Origin: Chitinophagaceae bacterium
Lineage (GTDB): Bacteria > Bacteroidota > Bacteroidia > Chitinophagales > Chitinophagaceae
DNA: 8,928 nt
Assembly (NCBI GenBank): GCA_025351145.1
Contig: JANXWM010000620.1
Location: 1-8,928, forward strand
Direction of reading: 5' to 3'
The translations under genes and the position numbers were made by a program. Of the stretch, positions 6,755 through 8,928 are shown one piece after another (the stretch's first letter is position 1; each line of letters opens with the position of its first letter). The notes below the pieces were generated by a model. The model saw only the letters and a program-made list of their open reading frames with translations, searched no databases and had not been told where the DNA came from.

Positions 6755-6887
6755 CCGGATTTTGCTGTTAGGTGTACTGGCTGTTAAAAGCCCAGTTATA
6801 TTTTGCAGTACAAGTGTGCGACGCAAGGAACGATGCAATAAAAATCTACTGCCCGGCTCAAAAAGTTTCTACTGCAAAATTTGGGTT
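6755..6887 (-). repeat. Long intergenic repeat copy C' with type I core at 6808-6826
   Basis: This is the inverted counterpart of 4687-4818: the 29-bp segment 6808-6836 is an exact reverse complement of 4737-4765, and both outer ends (AACCCAAATTTTGCAGTAGA and GCAAAATCCGG on the minus strand) are conserved. The core is also the right arm of the inverted pair with 6658-6683. Its outer end lies 4 bp before the proposed murF -7 element, so insertion or loss of this block could affect murF transcription. Confidence 0.85.
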
Positions 6888-6891
6888 AAAA

Positions 6892-6899
6892 TATTTTTG
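6892..6899 (+). promoter_or_regulatory. Candidate Bacteroidota -7 promoter element for murF
   Basis: TATTTTTG matches the TAnnTTTG -7 consensus at every defined position. It would place transcription initiation about 10-15 nt before the GTG at 6918, a short leader. No convincing TTG was seen at the usual -33 distance, which would fall inside the repeat block, so the call rests on one element. Confidence 0.42.
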
Positions 6900-6917
6900 C
6901 CATCCCTTTCTTAACTT

Positions 6918-8216
6918 GTGCCCCAAATAATATTGCCGGTGACTATCGAATCATTATACCAGGTTTTTTTACGGCACCCGTCTATACAAACAGATACAAG
7001 AAAACTACAGACGGGTGATCTTTTCTTCGCGTTAAAAGGCCCCAATTTTAATGGCAACCTGTTTGCATTGCAGGCCCTTGAAGCAGGTGCCGCTTATGTC
7101 ATTACCGATGAATCGGTAAACAGCAATGATACACGCATCATACCTGTAAACGATGTACTAAACGCTTTGCAACAACTGGCAAAACATTACCGCCAACAAT
7201 TTAATATTCCTTATATCGCCATTACCGGCAGCAATGGAAAAACCACTACCAAAGAACTCGTACACGCAGTTTTAAGTGAACAATATAAAACTTATACCAC
7301 AGAAGGCAATCTCAACAATCATATTGGTATACCAATTACTTTACTCCGCATTAAAAAAGATGCAGAGATAGCTGTAATAGAAATGGGAGCTAACCACCAG
7401 AAAGAAATTGCAGGTTACTGTGTTTATACCCAACCTACTCATGGTATTATTACTAATTGCGGCAAAGCACACTTAGAAGGTTTTGGTGGTGCAGAAGGTG
7501 TAAAAAAAGGCAAGGGTGAATTATTCGATTACATACGTGCACACAACGGCAGCATCTTTGCATTTGATGATTATGATTACCTGCACAGTATGTCAAAAGG
7601 AATTTCAAATACAAGCTGGTACGGCACTTCAGCAGGAGAAGTTACAGGCCATGTTTTACAAAGCGAACCGTTTCTTGAAATAGCTATTATAAAAGGAACA
7701 TCTTTCCAAACATTAAAAACACAACTCGTAGGTGAATATAATTTACCCAACGTGTTATGCGCCATTGCGGTGGGCAAAAAATTCAATGTGCCTGATGAAA
7801 AAATAAAATCGGCGATAGAAAATTACTCCCCATCCAATAGTCGTTCTCAGTTGATAGAAAAGGGAACAAACAAAATTATCCTCGATGCGTATAATGCAAA
7901 CCCAACCAGCATGAAAGCAGCCATCGAAAATTTTGCAAAACTGCATGCAGATAATAAAATGCTCATGCTCGGCGGCATGATGGAGCTTGGCGAAGAAAGC
8001 ATAAAAGAACACGAAAATATTGCTGCATTAATTGATCAGTACAAATGGAAATCAGTAGCATTAGTTGGCGGGGATTTTAAAAATATCAGCCATCCATTTC
8101 TCTTCTTTAATAATGCCGCAGATGCAAGGGATTGGTTTGTACAACAGCATGTAGAAAACAGTTTTATACTGGTAAAAGGTTCAAGGAGCATGCAGATGGA
8201 AAAGGTGCTGGCTTAG
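6918..8216 (+). CDS. murF: UDP-N-acetylmuramoyl-tripeptide--D-alanyl-D-alanine ligase (MurF)
   Basis: This cytoplasmic enzyme adds D-Ala-D-Ala to the UDP-MurNAc tripeptide with ATP, the last cytoplasmic amino-acid addition in peptidoglycan precursor synthesis. The 432 residues match the family length. The N-terminal domain has TDTRKLQTGDLFFALKG (residues 25-41). The ATP-binding central domain has ITGSNGKTTTKEL (P-loop GSNGKTT at 104-110), TEGNLNNHIGIP, EMGANH (155-160) and KGKGEL with the probable carbamylated Lys199. The C-terminal Mur ligase domain has DAYNANP (323-329), LGGMMELGEES (from 351) and VKGSRSMQMEKVL. The first available start is GTG at 6918, with an in-frame TAA at 6912 just before it; TTG 6933 and GTG 6939 are alternatives and no ATG occurs early in the gene. 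It is not in a dcw cluster here: the neighbours are unrelated and intergenic repeats flank it on both sides. Confidence 0.96.
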   Translation: MPQIILPVTIESLYQVFLRHPSIQTDTRKLQTGDLFFALKGPNFNGNLFALQALEAGAAYVITDESVNSNDTRIIPVNDVLNALQQLAKHYRQQFNIPYIAITGSNGKTTTKELVHAVLSEQYKTYTTEGNLNNHIGIPITLLRIKKDAEIAVIEMGANHQKEIAGYCVYTQPTHGIITNCGKAHLEGFGGAEGVKKGKGELFDYIRAHNGSIFAFDDYDYLHSMSKGISNTSWYGTSAGEVTGHVLQSEPFLEIAIIKGTSFQTLKTQLVGEYNLPNVLCAIAVGKKFNVPDEKIKSAIENYSPSNSRSQLIEKGTNKIILDAYNANPTSMKAAIENFAKLHADNKMLMLGGMMELGEESIKEHENIAALIDQYKWKSVALVGGDFKNISHPFLFFNNAADARDWFVQQHVENSFILVKGSRSMQMEKVLA

Positions 8217-8236
8217 TGTTCAGTTATAATCCAAAC

Positions 8237-8263
8237 GTACAAGAGTGCGACGCAAGTAAGGCC
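8237..8263 (-). repeat. Intergenic repeat copy D (type Ib core)
   Basis: On the minus strand this reads GGCCTTAC followed by the core TTGCGTCGCACTCTTGTAC. This matches the type I core except for A to T at position 12, a change shared only with copy E at 8881. The match to E continues past the core as CGTT(T/C)GG. It lies in the 123-bp gap between murF and the DUF983 gene, 21 nt after the murF stop. Confidence 0.8.
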
Positions 8264-8339
8264 AAATAGTATATCAACAGTTGGGTACCATCCTTCTTCC
8301 CGTTTTTAATGCGTAATTTGCGCCCTCAAATTTTTAGTT

Positions 8340-8804
8340 ATGAGCAAAGAGAAGAAAGGCAAACCATCTTATGTATTAACCGTATTGGCCAATAAATGCC
8401 CAAGGTGCAGGGAGGGGCACCTGTTTCAATCGCAAAATGCTTACGAATTTAAAAAAAGCCGCTACATAAAAATGAACGATCATTGCCCCGTATGCGGGCA
8501 GCGCACAGAGATAGAAGTAGGTTTTTATTATGGCACCAGCTATGTAAGCTACGCACTTACTGTGGCCTATTCCGTGGCCACTTTTGCCGCATGGTGGGTA
8601 TTGCTCGGTTTCTCCATTTACGATAACAGTATTTTTTACTGGCTCGGCGTTAATTCTGTAACGCTGCTTTTACTGCAACCGGTTTTCATGCGCATGTCAA
8701 GAAGTCTATGGCTCAGCTGGTTTGTAAAATACGATCCCGACTGGCAACTGCACGAAGCCGAAAAGCCCGAACGCATTGTAGAAGAACAGATGGGCAACTG
8801 GTAA
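8340..8804 (+). CDS. DUF983 family zinc-ribbon membrane protein
   Basis: This is a 154-residue protein. A zinc-ribbon-like N-terminus has CPRC (Cys20, Cys23) and CPVC (Cys49, Cys52), with the family-typical CPRCREGHLF. It is followed by EVGFYYGTSYVSYAL and two hydrophobic spans near residues 68-90 and 97-116. The charged C-terminal tail starts at SLWLSWFVKYDPDW and is probably cytoplasmic. Proteins of this family are small inner-membrane proteins of unknown function. The ATG at 8340 follows an A/T-rich leader; TAATTTG at 8313-8319 is an off-spaced version of the -7 element. An intrinsic terminator follows 26 nt after the stop, and repeat copies D and E flank the gene on both sides. Confidence 0.92.
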   Translation: MSKEKKGKPSYVLTVLANKCPRCREGHLFQSQNAYEFKKSRYIKMNDHCPVCGQRTEIEVGFYYGTSYVSYALTVAYSVATFAAWWVLLGFSIYDNSIFYWLGVNSVTLLLLQPVFMRMSRSLWLSWFVKYDPDWQLHEAEKPERIVEEQMGNW

Positions 8805-8830
8805 TTTTTTTCTTCATAATAAAGTGCATG

Positions 8831-8858
8831 ATCCCTCTTTTTAGCAGGGATTTTTTTT
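8831..8858 (+). terminator. Intrinsic terminator after the DUF983 gene
   Basis: ATCCCT (8831-8836) pairs with AGGGAT (8846-8851) around a 9-base loop, and seven further T follow. The stem is short, but the T-run and the position just downstream of the stop codon support a rho-independent terminator. Confidence 0.75.
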
Positions 8859-8880
8859 GCTCCAAACCTGGTAACAAATG

Positions 8881-8909
8881 GCATCGCCTGTTGCGTCGCA
8901 CTCTTGTAC
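8881..8909 (+). repeat. Intergenic repeat copy E (type Ib core)
   Basis: GCATCGCCTG is followed by TTGCGTCGCACTCTTGTAC. The first ten bases equal those of copy A' read on its own strand, and the core equals that of copy D. It starts 23 bp after the terminator T-run, near the right window edge. An inverted partner, if present, would lie outside the window. Confidence 0.82.
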
Positions 8910-8928
8910 GTTCGGGAATACTATTGAG

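Noticed and set aside
6658..6836. Complete insertion sequence bounded by the inverted repeats
   Set aside because: The 179-bp interval has no transposase ORF and is far too short; only a non-autonomous element would be possible.
2905..8880. CTGGTAACAAA near both 2905 and 8869 as part of the repeat
   Set aside because: The match is 11 bp and lies in opposite relation to the neighbouring repeat cores, so it is not a consistent extension and may be chance.
2757..8909. CRISPR array interpretation of the repeated core
   Set aside because: Copies are hundreds to thousands of bases apart, on both strands, separated by genes, with no regular spacers and no cas genes.

Overview
The window looks like a chromosomal segment of a Bacteroidota bacterium, most likely a Chitinophagaceae-type soil or freshwater organism. 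The reasons are AT-rich DNA, starts preceded by A/T-rich leaders without Shine-Dalgarno sequences, a TAnnTTTG-type -7 element before murF, and a gene set typical of that group: a secreted TPR-CHAT protein, a PepSY-like small exported protein, a lipoprotein TIM-barrel isomerase, and DUF1345 and DUF983 proteins. The taxonomic placement is inference; there is no rRNA or marker alignment here.

Layout. The left half is read leftward: a large exported TPR-CHAT protein cut by the left edge (1-2635), a 310-residue lipoprotein with an internal domain duplication and an aspartate-rich linker (2943-3875), and a 91-residue exported PepSY-like protein (4204-4479). The right half is read rightward: a lipoprotein sugar isomerase/epimerase-like TIM barrel (4894-5781), a DUF1345 membrane protein (5927-6619), murF for peptidoglycan precursor synthesis (6918-8216), and a small zinc-ribbon DUF983 membrane protein (8340-8804). 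Gaps between genes are 120-415 bp, so most genes look like single transcription units, not an operon. No shared pathway is evident beyond a bias toward envelope and exported proteins.

The most unusual content is intergenic. Seven copies of a repeat with the core TTGCGTCGCACACTTGTAC, or close variants, lie in five of the seven complete or edge gaps and in none of the genes. Two pairs are inverted and form composite elements of 135 and 179 bp. Each pair joins one copy of a type I core to one copy of a type II core. Two other copies are embedded in a longer duplicated block of about 132 bp. Types I and II differ by a symmetric, compensatory change inside a small dyad. One copy forms part of a good intrinsic terminator after the DUF1345 gene. 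No transposase is encoded in the window, so the family resembles a non-autonomous REP/MITE-like repeat or a repeated binding site. Its identity is not established from this sequence.
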